A stretch of DNA of 64,000 bases, taken from NCBI GenBank assembly GCA_026745465.1, contig JACYXH010000216.1:2056501-2120500 (forward strand), given 5' to 3'. The notes under the pieces are model-generated. The model saw only the letters and a program-made list of their open reading frames with translations, ran no database searches and was not told the origin of the DNA. Below, one piece after another: positions 19,021 to 60,481 of this stretch; the first letter of the stretch is position 1; each line of letters starts with the position of its first letter. The position numbers and the translations under genes are program-made. This stretch comes from Lota lota. Taxonomy: Eukaryota > Chordata > Actinopteri > Gadiformes > Lotidae.

Positions 19021-19064
<44 letters not shown>
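19021..19064. repeat. (CA)n microsatellite
   Basis: 44 bp CA array; a GT array lies at 18876-18910. Confidence 0.93.
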
Positions 19065-19067
<3 letters not shown>

Positions 19068-19501
19068 AGCACATGATTGCAGCACAGCACAGTGCTTGTT
19101 AAGGGAGTTTGAACCTCTCTGGGCTTGCTCGGCCTCCTCAGTTGCTTCAAACTGCCAACTGATTTTTCTTGGAAGATAGTACAATGGTCTGGTGCTTTCG
19201 TGTTACATTGAAAAAAGCATAATTAGTGTTGTGTTTCAAGGAAAACTGGTTTTGGAAAGAATTCACCAATTGCTCTTATTCTATGCTTATAATAATTTGG
19301 TACAATTGTTCTTACATTGAATTTCCTACCTTTGCTTATATGTGTATTTTTACCTTTACTTTCACGTATCGTGCATAGCAAAATATACATTAAAATACAG
19401 TAAAGCCCACAATACGTTTTTGTCGGATGATTTAAATACACCAATATTCGGGTAATTCATATTGGAGACTTCATCAAAATTTGATATATGATTCATCCCC
19501 C

Positions 19502-19503
<2 letters not shown>

Positions 19504-19583
<80 letters not shown>

Positions 19584-19596
19584 GTTGCCCTGGCAG

Positions 19597-19628
<32 letters not shown>

Positions 19629-19638
19629 GCTGTTGTTG
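19504..19638. repeat. (CT)n 78 bp followed by (GTT)n
   Basis: Pure CT 19504-19581, then 14 bp later a GTT trinucleotide array 19596-19638. A GA-rich stretch follows at 19725-19885. Confidence 0.95.
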
Positions 19639-19723
19639 TGAACAGGGCGCTCAATGCGAACCTTGGCTCCAGGCGAGAGTGGCTGATGCTACACTTTTCA
19701 ATGACCACTGTGCAAATGGGTTG

Positions 19724-19767
<44 letters not shown>

Positions 19768-21751
19768 GATGCAGAACGAATACGAGGGAGATAAATCCGG
19801 GAATAAAAGAACGAGCGAGAGAGAAACAGAGAGAGAGAGAGTGAAAGTGAACCGGAGAGGGAGTGCATTAGAGCGAGAGAGATAGAGTGACAGAGGAATA
19901 CATAGATGTCCATAGTCAGAAGCTGCAGAATGAGCTGCCTGTTTGGAACGCAGTGAGGCGTGAAGAGGTTATTGTGAGCGGCAGCATTCAGGGCCAGAGA
20001 CCACCCCCTCCAGCCCCCCGCCCCCCCCATCCATCACCCCCTCCAGCCTCCCGCCCCCCCTCATCCACCACCCCAGTCCCACCCCACCCACCCCTTCCTG
20101 ATAGAAGGCCGCAGAGCTTTCTGTGGACCTCCACAGTGTCCTTTGACTGTGTGTGTGTGTGTGTGTGTGTGTGTCAGAGAGCCCCGGTGCTGTTGTTTAT
20201 CATGTGATGCCGAGAGGGAGTTGAAAATCAAGACCGGTCTGTCAACTGAAGTTGAAATGTTGTTTTCCCTGACTCGCAATAACAACTTTGTGTTAAAAAA
20301 TCGGGAATAAATAAACAAGCCTAGTATCGCAAGATGACATCTCGTCGATCTTAAAACAACATGGACGCCCCTTGCGGGTCATTAATTAAACCCCAAGGTG
20401 CTCTAAATACAATCCCTTGGGAGGCACTGAATCAAGGACCAAAAAACATGTCCAATGAAAAACAAAAAAACAGTTTAGGGTCAATGAAATGACCATGGAA
20501 TTACTGATGACCCTGTAGCAGGTCTTCAGCTCAGCCTATCTTCGGTTGGAGAGTGGCGATTCGAGTGGCAGCAGATGGCCTTACAGGCAGCTAACACCCG
20601 TGCTCACAGTTTCAGGGGATTTCACTGAAGTGTGTTTCCAATGTCTTTTCATATCAACGACGTTATGGCTCTGCCACTCCTACTCAACGTCAACTGTGAC
20701 TGTGTGTGTGCGTGTGTGTGTGTGTTCCTGTGTGCGTGTTTATGTGTGCGTGTGTGCGTGTTCACGTGTATGTGTGCGTGTGTGCCTGTGTGCGTGTGTG
20801 TATGTGTCCCTGTGTGCGTGTGAGGGTGTGCATGTTCATGTGTATGTGTGTGTCTGTGTGTGCGTGTGTGTGTGCCTGTGTGATACAGAGAGAGAGAGAG
20901 AACCTAATTGTTGCAGAGTCTCTGTTTGTCCTGTCTCTGCCTTCTCTGCTGTACTATCCCATGTTGTAGAGCAGTGTGCTGCTTCACGCACCGCCATGCA
21001 GGTCCATCCGGCAGACAGATGGCCCAAGGACTCCTAAGGATATTCTCTTTCTCCGCCTTCTCTTCTCTGCTTTATCTACTTCATCTTCTATGTAGCCTGT
21101 CCCACTCTGCTCCTCATTTACATTTCCCTGGCCCCCTTCTCTCTGTGAAGCTCTATAAAATCTGTCAATCTTTCCCCCGCTCACGACATCGCAACTGTTG
21201 CAGCATTAACTGTGAGGGAACACAGGAAACAGTGACTAGGCAGTACAGATACGATCTTCGAAGACATCCTATCCTCACATGACCACATCGTTATGTTCGT
21301 GCTGTGAATATAAATGCCGAGCATCCCCTTCGGGATTCCACCCAATCCACACCAGCCTATTGCGTTGCTCTGGGATTCATTCAGAATCCGAGTGCTTTCT
21401 TGAATCCTTTGAAGTCCCAGCATTTCTGTGTGTGTTTAGAATGGATCGCAGCCCTCCCCACATCATTGCGGTGGGGTCTATTTATTCTGCTGCGTGTTAT
21501 GCTGCCTGCGGGCGCCTTGAAAGCCAGGTGTGTGTTGAAGGCTTGTGGGGGTGGGGGGGGGGGGGGAAAGAGTGCAAGGCCAAGCCTATCTCTGCTGATC
21601 GCTATAAACATGGCGCAGGGCGTTCCGAAGGACTATAAATGGTTGAATTTAAATTCAAGCCCTCGCTCACCTTTGCCTCGTGAAATCCTAATGAGAGTGC
21701 TCCACCTGGAGAGGGAAATAGATGGAGGAAGTGATCGGAAAAATGGGCGCG

Positions 21752-21903
<152 letters not shown>

Positions 21904-22329
21904 GGCCTGCCTATGAGGCATGATTGTTCCTTATCTCCGTCTGAGCAATGGTTGCTAGGTGACTTTTTATTACAAATGTTCCTAGCAAGTGACCTTACGA
22001 ACACAATCATATTCCCACGAGAAGCTGTTTAAAGAGGAAGCCTTTGGTACATCTGGAGAGCCGTTCCACACGCTGTCTGTTACTTAATTTAAATGTTCCT
22101 TGTTTCAGTTTTATTTCCACATGCTTCTGCACCGGTCGACGCTGCTTACCTGCTGCTGCAGTGATTCAGTCATCGTCATGTTCCACACGCACGGCGGCCT
22201 GGTAGCATTCCCAGCATGGTAGCATTCCCAGCCCTGTAGATGGACTCCTTCCAGGGCTGGCCCTGTCCCTCAGTCAGTCAGTCAGTCAGTCAGTCAGTCA
22301 TTCCAGGCCTTAATGCAATGCTCCAAGAC

Positions 22330-22475
22330 CACTTCCTACGGATAGCTGAGTGGCTGAGTTGGCTGAAACCCTGCAGGCTCCAGCGTGGCTTCATGAGCCC
22401 ATTAGGGCCACACTCGGCAGCGGCAGACACTTGTGTTGCATTAGGAGACCAGGGCCCCGGTTCGATCTCCAGCCA
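22330..22475 (+). mobile_element. Possible tRNA-derived SINE
   Basis: An A-box match (tggctgagttgg, 22350-22361) and a B-box-like ggttcgatctc (22459-22469) lie 100 bp apart, too far for a tRNA but possible for a SINE with an insertion. No diagnostic tail seen. A CAGT tetranucleotide repeat (22272-22300) lies just upstream. Confidence 0.3.
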
Positions 22476-24138
22476 AAGATAGGCCCGCCACGGATGTTAG
22501 GATGGATGTTATGGCGGAAGCCAGGCGGACTGTTAGTGTTAAATTGGAGCCCTGTTTCCACTGGAATTGCAGTTTGACAAATGAAGGGTGATGTTGCAGG
22601 CAGTGGGGAGCAGTGGTTGTTGGGGGGGACCATTATTTCTGATGGAGGCAGGCAGCAGGATCTCTGTTGAGATAGAACACTTAGCCTCAGCAGATTTGTA
22701 GTTCTGAATTGGGCACGTCGCCCAACTCAGTCAAAGTAAGCACGATAAAAAGTGAAGGGCATTTTTTAGTTTTGGGAAACTTGTAGATTGAGTTGTTGTG
22801 TTTCCTCTCACTTTGTAGTTGGCGTTGTGTTGACAGTGCAGTGAGAAAAAGATGGACAGTTAAAAAAGTGAAGCTTCTCGTCGGTGGATGGATGATAAAC
22901 AAATCATAATTTCAAACGTGGACCCAAGAGACGAAGTATACTAAACATAACTTTGGCTTCCAACCAGCAGGCTGCCGACATAACAGAAACTAACCGTTAT
23001 AATATTTAATGTTCAATCTCTCATTTCACAACGAATCCTGCGAATGAAATTGGGTCAGCCACATTACAATTAATCTCGTCAATTCATTTCATCGCTGCTA
23101 GAATATCACACACTCCCTAGCCTAGCCACAGAACTTAATTAAATCGATTTTTTTATTCAGATGGGAAGCAAATGGAAATCGACAGAACTCAGCGATGTTG
23201 TTGAATTTCGACTTTCAACAACACTTTACTCAGGGCTGTCTTTTGTGAAATGTTGCTCTCTGCTGTTTGTTGAGTTTAGCATATGAAAACATGACTTGTG
23301 AAGCGAAGAGGCCTTAGCTACAACAAGCCTAATAGAAGCTCATTCACGCCCTGCCAACGAGAGACTATTTGAACACTGTGCCCTCCTTTTATATTCATAT
23401 TTAAATACAAACACGTTTAAGTCTGTCTTTTTGCATCTCATTGAGATCCCACATACTTTCCTACACACATAATCAATTGTTTGAAAGTCTATATTTAAAT
23501 ACGGTCACTTTTTGTGTCTTTAAAAAAAAGAACGTATTGCTTTTATGTTACTTATTTAGGATTTTAGGAGAGGTTCATTTGTTGTTGTCAATTCCTAAAA
23601 GAAATAAGAAAGACATTTTTATTTTCTCACAGTATAAAAAGACCATTGTTTGGATCCTCTCTGTCTTAGATTGGATGCTTGGCCCTTTTTGTAGGCACTG
23701 GGGTGGAAATGATTTGTATTCACCTGCCTCCACTGAATAGAACCGAGGAGGGGCTGAGAGGATAGAGTGAGATAGATACAAAGAGAAAGAGAGAGAGCGA
23801 GAGAGAGAGAGGGAGACATCCACTACCCAACATTTCTTCTTATATTGTCTGGTATATGATGATGTTAAATGGTACTGACATTCAAACACATTTGTTATCC
23901 AACCCGATTGTTAGATAACTATTGCTTCTTACAAGATCTACAAATAGATTTGTGTTGTACTTGACCTATAAAACAAACAAATAACTACATAAAATTGGGA
24001 ATAAGTAAAAAAAAAATCGGAAGTATAGCCAGTCCATTCCCACAAACCACCAACAAACTAATCCTCCAAAAGCCCAATAGAATGTATCAATATTTCTAAT
24101 TTCCTGTTCTTTCCAGTCTCTCTGTTTTTTCCTTTTGC
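22476..24138. other. Non-coding, unique, AT-rich sequence
   Basis: Includes 22970-23180 with many TAAT/ATTA homeodomain-like cores. No coding segment recognised. Confidence 0.5.
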
Positions 24139-24151
24139 ATAGCACTTTCTC

Positions 24152-24153
24152 TT

Positions 24154-24186
<33 letters not shown>

Positions 24187-24296
24187 GAGAGAAAGAGACT
24201 CTCGCTCTCTCTCTCCCTAACTCTCTCTCTCTCCCTAACTCTCTCTCTCTCCCTAACTCACTCTCCCTAACTCACTCTCCCTAACTCACTCAGATT
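24152..24296. repeat. GA/CT tracts and (CTCTCCCTAACT)n
   Basis: GA repeat, then an inverted CT repeat, then units of ctctccctaact or ctcactctccctaact. Confidence 0.9.
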
Positions 24297-24704
24297 CTTC
24301 TCTCAGCAATTACAAAGACGACAAAGTGGTCCCGGGACGGGGAGTAATGAGGAACTCCTCTCTTACAGTGTTACATATGGAGGAGCCACGGTGTGGGGAG
24401 GCCTGCTGTAGACAATGGAGGGGTTTGGAGAGGTCCGGAGCTCCACCAGAGACCCCACCACCACCGCCACCACCACCACCACCCCTTCTTTGATTGAGTT
24501 TCCCCGGCACTAGGATCCAGTGTTATGGGAGTTGCTCATTGAGGAGTGTGGATGATGGTGGCGGTGCTGGTGGGGTGTGGTGGGTAGGGTGGAGGTTCAA
24601 AGTGGGGGTGAGGAGGACCCTCCGCCACGCTGACCTTTTTACAGACACAGGTGGATTGAAGTGGAGCGGGTGGGGGGTGATGGTGGTGGTTTTGGTGGTG
24701 GTGT

Positions 24705-24732
24705 GGGGGGGGGGGGGGGGGGGGGGGGGGGG
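24705..24732. repeat. Poly(G) run, 28 bp
   Basis: Follows a (GGT)n-rich stretch (24680-24704). Confidence 0.95.
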
Positions 24733-26326
24733 CTGGGCTTTTGTGGGGCTGTCTGTGTGTGTGTGTGTGAATGCGGAGGTGGCGCTTAATAACACTAGCT
24801 GTACTGCCACGGCGCCTCCACCTGCCAGGGTTTGTTTTGGATTCTCTCCTCCACACGGCTTTCCCACGGGGGGGTAAATTAGATGCTCCGGTAACACGGG
24901 CCAATAACACATTGTTCCCGGGTTGCTCTTACGCTGCATATACACGCGCCTAGGCATCTGATGTCGTCGGCAGATTTCACCCGGCTGAATGGCGCCACAA
25001 CAATGCAGCGGCAATGTGTTTCAGTGACCCCTTTCGGATCCCCGGCGTACATCAGCACAATGCAAATTTCACTGAAAGCATGTTTATGTGAAAGTACAGT
25101 AGAGAGGACTGCACCAGAAAGCCCTGGGATCATTCGCCGTCGATTCAGAGCGTACACAGGAATAGAAAGTGTGTCTTGTACCGCCCTACGCAGCAGTGGG
25201 ACTTCGTCAACACGGGACACCGTGTGTTGGAGAGCTGCTGTGCTGCAAGCTGGGCTTTGTGTGTGCGTGTGTGTGTGTGTGTGTGTGTCTGTGTATGTGT
25301 GTGCACGCATGTGTGTGTGTATGTGTGCGTGCGTGCGTGCGTGTGTGTGTGTGTGCGTGCGTGCGCGCATGTGTGTGTGTGTGTGTGTGCGTGTGTGAAT
25401 GTGATTGTGAGACCAACATGTAGCGTTCTCTCTCACAGCAGACTCTTTTTGTCATAAGCCGTAAGCTTTAGGTAAACCTGACATCGTGGCCCCGTCTCCA
25501 GAAAACCCTTCACACGGAGTAAGCCATCCGGTTGAGACATGCCGACCACGCTGAGATTCTAATCACGGCTCTTTTGTTGAGCTCCGCGGTGCACTTTTTC
25601 TTCTCTTTTTTTTTCTCCAGCGGGCCGAGCAGATGTTAGGCGTACAGTTTGTCTCTCGCCTTCAGCCACGGGATGACAAATAGGCCCAGGCCACTTTGTC
25701 CAGCATCGTCTTCATTTTATTTATTTCTCTCTCTCTCTGTCCATGTGTCTGCGTTTGAGGAGAGGATTGACATCTCTGTCGGCATGAGGATGGTAGAACA
25801 CTGCTGGATTGCCATGGATACAGAGTGCCCTTTTTTGGAGTGCAATTTCTCTCTCTCTCTCTCTCTCGCTCTCGCTCTCGCTCTCTCTCTGCTCAACTGA
25901 AATGAGCTCAAGTGGAATCTGTGCAGCTGGTGAACTTTTTCCCTCTCTAAATGTTCCTGAATAGGCTATATATTTAGACATTTTGTCACTTTTATGATTA
26001 TGTTTTTGACAGGATGTGCTAATGACTTAACTGAATATGTGGCTGTTTTGCTGGCCTTTTAAAGGTGAACTTCAGGAGTTTTTAACATGGACCCCATTTT
26101 TTTAATCATTTTAGGTCTAAAATACTAATCCGGACAACAATTTTCGAAATTGGTCTATAATTGAGCGACAAGGTTGCAGTCGTAATCCGCAAAAACGGGC
26201 TGCGATGTAATCCCTTGAGGCAATAATGCCCCGGCAATGTACTGTACGTCCTCCAAAAGTGCTTGATTTGCCAGGCTCCGATTTTATTCTTACATTATGC
26301 ATAGGATCCGTACAGAGAAATACACC

Positions 26327-26664
26327 CTTATTTCTTTACATTTTGCTTGATCCGATCTGTTTGTTATTGTGTCCAACCAAGTCTCGCTCAAGGACAAATC
26401 TTGCTAGAGTTAAGTTGTTGAGTTGAGAACGGTTGAAATGCAGGTGAGAGCTGGAGAGAGGAGAGTTTGATGTGTTGGACTACAGAAAGGATGGCTTAGT
26501 GTTATCCAAAGGATTTGGGCGATGGAGAGTTTAGATTGTAATGACAATAGGGACATTTCCTGGAACAAGGCAACAGCTAAACTCTCACGAGACTTCGCCT
26601 TGAGCGAGAGTTGGCTGTACACAATAACAAACAGACCGGATCAATCAAAATTTAAAGAATAAAG
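26327..26664. mobile_element. Foldback (inverted-repeat) element
   Basis: 26327-26411 and 26579-26664 are imperfect inverted copies of each other (about 85 bp arms, by eye about 80% identical, e.g. gtctgtttgttattgtgt and ctctcgctcaagg on both arms) around 167 bp of unrelated sequence. This looks like a non-autonomous DNA-transposon derivative. The preceding 26060-26326 may belong to the same or an adjacent repeat. No transposase. Confidence 0.7.
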
Positions 26665-29650
<2,986 letters not shown>

Positions 29651-30539
29651 CCACTCCAGTGCAAGGTGGTCCGATATAGTACCGGACCGTAATTACTGTC
29701 ACAGCTTCACACTCGGCCGACGCAAATGACTTGCACACATATTAGTTACAATAATAAGATGTCAAGGTGTGCCCTGCTGCAGAACTTCACCACTATGCCA
29801 TGACATTTCAGGCAGTCAACCAGGGCATGTTTATCTGCTGCTTTTCCCATGCAGAGGCTGTTTTAGTGGTGTTTGGCCTTGTAATTACTTCTGTTGATTT
29901 CTTTGTTGACTTCTGAAACGGGTGAACACTTTAATTGGATGTTGTTTGTTTAATCAAATTAAGTGTGGTTAAACTTTCATCGGGACAGGGTGTAGCAAAC
30001 CGAAAACAAGAAAGTAGAATATCGAATAATAATACAGCCGTTCTCCAAGGATGTGATGGAATTGTTTGTTGATCGACTACTCCTACCCTTCAGGAAGCAA
30101 TTCTCTTCATTCGTGCGAACTATTGGAGTATTGAAGGAGCAAGCCACATGGTGTTCTGGCGGTCTGCTTATAGTAAACGCTCAATGTTTGGTAGCCTTGT
30201 CATCTGTCATCAGACGAGGATTGAATCAGCTGTGCGTTTTATGCCACATTAATGTGTAGCATATTCTCACAAGACACAGAAAAGTCTGTCATGTCTTCTG
30301 GTTTGGTAAATGGCTATATTGGTAATATCGTTTTATTTTAGATTCCCCCTCCATCCACACCCATCTACATTGTTTAACTGGAAGGCATGCATCATGTGCA
30401 GGCCGGGGGCCGGGGCCAGTCATGTCCCTCTGCCACTCGAGGGACCCCCACTGAGAGTGGCTGAAGGGGGGCTGCCTCACTTCAAATACACTACTGCACC
30501 GCGCTGCTCGGGGCATCATTATAAATAATACGGGCATCG

Positions 30540-30920
30540 AACACGCACACACACGCGTGCGGATGCACACACGCACATAGGTACACACACACACAGGCGT
30601 ACACGTACACACATTCATGCGCACACACACACACGCACGCACGCACGCATGCATGCATGCACGCACACACACATGCAAACACACACACACATACACACAC
30701 ACGTACACACACACATACGTACTTACATACATACATACAGTACATACATACATACATACGTACGGATGTACATACATACATACTCTCTTTCACTCTCGCT
30801 CTCACTCTCTTACACACATACTTTCACACATACATGTATATGCATTTGCACATGCATTCAAAGGCACACTTACACACTCTCACATCCACACATCCACAGA
30901 CACACACTCTCGCATCCACA
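30540..30920. repeat. CA-rich repeat with (GCAC)n and (CATA)n segments
   Basis: Interrupted CA, then gcacgcatgcatgcatgcac, then catacatacata arrays to about 30783, and CA-rich sequence beyond. Confidence 0.9.
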
Positions 30921-32242
30921 CCCGCTGACCAGCTGGAGTTGTGCTGAGTAGGGACTGCAGCACCTCATTAATTTGGGAAATGAATCCTGAATGAAGCCCT
31001 GGCTCACTTCCAGATAAGAATCCCTTAGCTGTCGGGGATTCACCATAAAATGTATAATTAACACATTTATTCTCTCACCGTCACACTCTGTCCTCTTCCT
31101 CTCGTAGACTCGATGGCGTGTATTGTCCGATCCGTGCTACATTGAATGGTTTTACGTCACGCATTATAGCAGCCTTGGCGGTAATGAGTTATCTTGAATT
31201 GCTTTGAGAAAAAATATCATCTTAATGGCCATATTTGACGTCTTCAAGAAATGGATGTTGAATACATGATTACAGTGAGTAGTCCTATATATGAAGTGAC
31301 CAGCAGTGACGCCAAAGCGTCTGAGGCAGCAGGATTGATCAGTTTTTGAGCGTTCAGCACCCCCTGCTTGCGATCTACAAATTAACTTAATGAAATTGTC
31401 CCCACGGATCTTGCTGTGTCAAATCCCCAGGACTTTTTGCTGCCCGATGGGTTACACAGCCCGTGCTGATTGGCTGCCCCAGGCGGGCGTTCCCCCCAGA
31501 GAGAACGCGGCCCATGGGCAGCAGACATTATCCCCGGTCCCCTTCCTCTGGGCTGGTACTGAATCACAACCAGCAGGCAGTGCTCACCAATATATATTGG
31601 CTCCCCACGGATGTCCGGGGACCAGTGGCTGCCTTGTTGCCCGCCTAGCACGCTCCTCCCCCCCCCCCTCCCCTCCCCTTCCCCTCCCTTCCCTTTGCAC
31701 CCTCCCCCAAGTTGACATTGAAGTCACAGAGACGCGATTAAAGCGCCCACCATGCATGACCACACAGCTCTGCTCCCAGCACAGCCCTGCTCCAGCCCTC
31801 ATCCAACAGCCGAGGAGAGCGCAGACATCTGAAAGGGTTCAGGATCATTTTTAACATACTTTATTTAACACACAATCAAGCAATTATTATTTATTCCGGA
31901 ATTACGTTTAATTTTGTGTGTAAGTGTGTGTGTTTTCAAGGGGAATTCTGCCCAGGTTTTCTAAGGAAGCTGTGACATTTCAATTCTGGATGCCAGTGTG
32001 TGGATGTTTGTTGTAAGATGTGCACTCAACGAGTAGAGAAGGTCGTAATTTACATGACAGACAAACGGCACCTTGATTTGTGTTCCCTGTTATTATACAG
32101 CGTTGTACTTTCATGCAAGAAATGATGGTTTACAATTATTCATTTGTTCCTTCTCTATGACCAGAAGCTCTGCTGCCCAGCTAAATTGACCCATCAAAAT
32201 GTACTTTTTGCTTTTAGTTGGTCACAAGTAGCACTTATTTTG

Positions 32243-32280
32243 TTTTGTATAAAAACCCGTTTCATTGTTTTTATACAAAA
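32243..32280. repeat. Perfect 14-bp inverted repeat (hairpin)
   Basis: ttttgtataaaaac (32243-32256) pairs with gtttttatacaaaa (32267-32280) around a 10-nt loop. Confidence 0.85.
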
Positions 32281-32564
32281 TGTATATACAAAATGATATA
32301 TTGCACATCATCATATCTTTATAAGGTCAAAAATTTCTGAAACTTAATAGAAGTAAAGCATCACTTCTATTCAGACACTCTTCCTTCTAAACCCCTCCCT
32401 AACTTTGGACATGGTGTCCTCTCAGGCTGACATCTGTCCCTCCAAACGCCCCTGATAACACTGGACACGTCTTATTACAACAGCCCCATGCTGGCATTTA
32501 GCCAATGGCGTCCAATCTTTCGGTTCCCTAATGCAACCTCATTCCGGATCAGTCCATTGGTGGT

Positions 32565-32591
32565 GGGGGGGGGGGGGGGGGGGGGGGGGGG
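32565..32591. repeat. Poly(G) run, 27 bp
   Basis: Uninterrupted G run. Confidence 0.95.
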
Positions 32592-32948
32592 TTGTCAGTC
32601 AATCAATCAGACAGGCAGAGAGATTGGAGAGCCAGAGCAAGATGGGAGGGGACAGATAGGACCCCCCTTGTCCTGTCCGCCCGGATGTGTCATTCAAAGG
32701 CTGACGTGATCAATATGAGGGAACGGGGGGGGGGGGCCCTATAGCGGACGTGACCCTGCAAGGTGATTAGCATCACTAAGTGAGCACATTTGGTCCCCCG
32801 TTGGCCCTGGTTGATATAGGATTTCTATGGTCGGGGGGCCTCCATCGCACCAGATCAAAAATATAGTTTTTCCAGCTAACTGCACTGCATGTGGAACAGC
32901 ATTGATCCATGACCAGTGGCCATCTGTACCCTGTACCATACTGCTAAC

Positions 32949-32987
32949 TCTCTCTCTCTCTCTCCTTTTTGAATGTCATTCTTGCCG

Positions 32988-33046
<59 letters not shown>

Positions 33047-33110
33047 CTCTCCCTCTGTCCCTCTGTCCCTGTCCCTCTCCCTCTCCCTCTGTCCCTCTGT
33101 GCCTCTGCCT
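32949..33110. repeat. (CT)n tract with CCCTGT-type tail
   Basis: CT array, mostly pure at 32999-33043, then ccctctgtccctctgtccct units. Confidence 0.93.
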
Positions 33111-33423
33111 TTCATTCAGTCTTTCATCTCAGCGATGAAGAGTTGTTGTGTCTCTTGCGCTCTCTTTCTCTTCTGTCCTTGTCAGTAGCTGCTGAATAGG
33201 ACTCATAACAAACGTGGTATTGCCTGTCGTGATTGATCACCATGGATACTCGATGTGGCATGCAAGCCAACACTCTGGGTCTCTATACATTTGTTCTTCC
33301 TCTTTGTCGCACACCATTCCATACCACTCTCTCGCACCCTTTTGTGTTTTTTTTTAAATAGCGCGGTGAATTAACTTAGAGAGAGACGGCGGTTTGTTTG
33401 TATATCTGCATGCTGTTGCTTTC

Positions 33424-33800
33424 AGAATCAGAAACAGAATCAGATTTATTTTATTTTGCCACGTTTATTTTCACATAGAAGAAAAGTGACTTGGTGAGAT
33501 TGGTGAATAAAAGACATAAAGCAAGACGATATAAGAAAAATATCTTCCAAGATATAGAACAGGAAGAAGTAAAACAAAATATGAATCAGCAAGATCTACA
33601 CACTAAGCTTTTAAGAACTATAAATTACGTAGGCTGTGAAAGGCTAAGATGCAATGAGAGGGCTAGAGGCTATGAAATGGGAATGAGGCATATACACTAT
33701 AATAATAATAATTATATTAATGAATAGAGTTAATAGATCAATATTAATCTTGTATTATATTAATTATAATTTATAATATATTAATATATTATATTCAACC
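33424..33800. other. AT-rich non-coding sequence upstream of the first coding exon
   Basis: Starts with cagaatcagaaacagaatcag, resembling the end of a common fish repeat, and ends in a very AT-rich stretch (33690-33795). The open frame 33491-33727 is A-rich and shows no known domain. Confidence 0.4.
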
Positions 33801-34115
33801 CTAACCCTTATCTCTATGCCTGCATATTATGCGAAAATTTTATCCATGTTATTTTTTGCACACAGCAAAGGAGTTGTATATTCAAGTTGTGACTCTCTCT
33901 CTCTCTCGCTCTCTCTCTCTCTCTCCCCCTCTCGCTCTCTCTCTCCCCCTCTCTCTCTCTCTCTCTCCCCCCCTCTCTCCTCCTGCAGTGTTGAACGTGC
34001 AGCGTGTGTCCTCAGACCTCAGGGAGGTGGAGAGCTGAGCCGCGGGGACTACACTGCTGTGTCTAGGGGGGGAGGGGGGTTGGGGGGGTGGAGACCTAAA
34101 CGTCACACAGCTATC

Positions 34116-58980
<24,865 letters not shown>

Positions 58981-59035
58981 CACCCCCTGTTGGACCGGCC
59001 GTGAATGGCAGAGTTGCGGCCCAGACAACCGCCGA

Positions 59036-59063
59036 CCCCCCCCCCCCCCCCCCCCCCCCCCCC
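59036..59063. repeat. Poly(C) run, 28 bp, in the 3' UTR
   Basis: 56 nt after the nrcam stop codon. Confidence 0.95.
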
Positions 59064-60475
59064 ACCCCTCCACCCCTGCACAACACTGTCCCAGCACTGC
59101 ATGGCTGCTTCATCAACATGCCCATTGCTTCTGTACTGTAGTGGCGGTATGTGACCTGTCGATGTCCACAAGATGGCCGGCGCCCAGGCTGTGTGGAATG
59201 ACCTTGTGTTGCCTCGTTGTAAACTGAAAAGAGGGGTTTAGGTGAAACAATGTGCTAAATCATTGTTTTTTAGAATCTGGTTTATTCTGGTTTTTAGCCT
59301 GATTTATTTGTTTGTGTTCTGAGTGTATTGTCTCTCAAAATAATTGGATTCTAAAAAAACTGAATATTTTTTCATTTGTTATTTACAAAACCCAAAGGCA
59401 CGGATACTTATCTATTTATGCAGTGCAGTGGATGATTAGAAGACATCTGCATCCAAATGATCATAACACATTATTTTTCCCCAAGACAAAAGCATAAGTG
59501 GTATCTCTCTTTTTAGTTGCACCGTAAATGCAGTATCAATCCAAAAAACCATTTAAATTGGAAAGTCTAAAATGGAGTCTTTGGTAACCAACCACAGACA
59601 GCGATTGTCTTAGACGGTGTGTTTCTGTGTCTCACACATGCAGCCTCACCTTCCATCACTCTGTTGAATGCTTCACCTGTGACCATGTGACCGAGGTCAC
59701 TTAAAGGCTGCATGGCATGTCATCATTCACACCCTTTTGACCTTGTGACCCCATCTGACCTTACTATAGATTGAGGTTCACCTCACATGACCTCGGCCCC
59801 GAGTGCTGTCTGTCTATTACGCTTACAAGGCTGAATCTACGGCCACTACAGGTCGCCGGGGCACCACTCCCAGTATGGGTACTGTTATGGTGCCTTCCTG
59901 TAAAAATCACAAATCACTGATTACATGGGCGAGTCAGGAGGCAAACCTCAGTGTGTGCGCGTTTGCGTGTGTGTGCGTCGCTCACCCTCCAGAGAAGATT
60001 GCTTCTCCTTCTGTAGAAGTAAACTCTTAATAAAGGCGAGAGTATGTCAATGCTTTCCCCGGTCGAGACGCCTAATGATGCCTTCGTTTAGTGGGTTTCA
60101 ATGCAGGAAGAAGCCGAGGGAACACCCATACTGATCAGGGCCATGTCATTATAAGAAATATTGTTAAAAGTGTTGCTCAGTGCATTTACCTTTTGGCCAA
60201 TGTTTAACCATGAGTGTTTGTGTGCGTGTATGTGTGTGTGCGTGCGTGCGTGTGTGTGTGTGTACGTGTGCATTGTGTTGAGGCTATCGTTAGAGTTAAT
60301 TTTCCAGAGGAACCGTTTACTTACTAACTTACCTTGAGGACCGTCGGATGCTGCAGACAAGATTTGTTTTCACTTAACTTGCATCAAGTTTTTACGTTTT
60401 GTGTTGATGTATTTCTTTCTTTTTTCTTTTTCTTTTTTTTTTTACAGACACATAGAACCTTTTGTTGAATGTGTA

Positions 60476-60481
60476 AATAAA
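60476..60481 (+). terminator. Candidate poly(A) signal AATAAA
   Basis: Canonical hexamer about 1.5 kb after the nrcam stop codon, on the coding strand, preceded by a T-rich tract (60410-60443). Confidence 0.45.

Noticed and set aside
22349..22470. tRNA gene
   Set aside because: A and B boxes are too far apart and no cloverleaf fits; at most a SINE.
33491..33727. 78-codon A-rich open frame before the start-codon exon
   Set aside because: No recognisable motif; AT-rich sequence, probably part of a decayed repeat.
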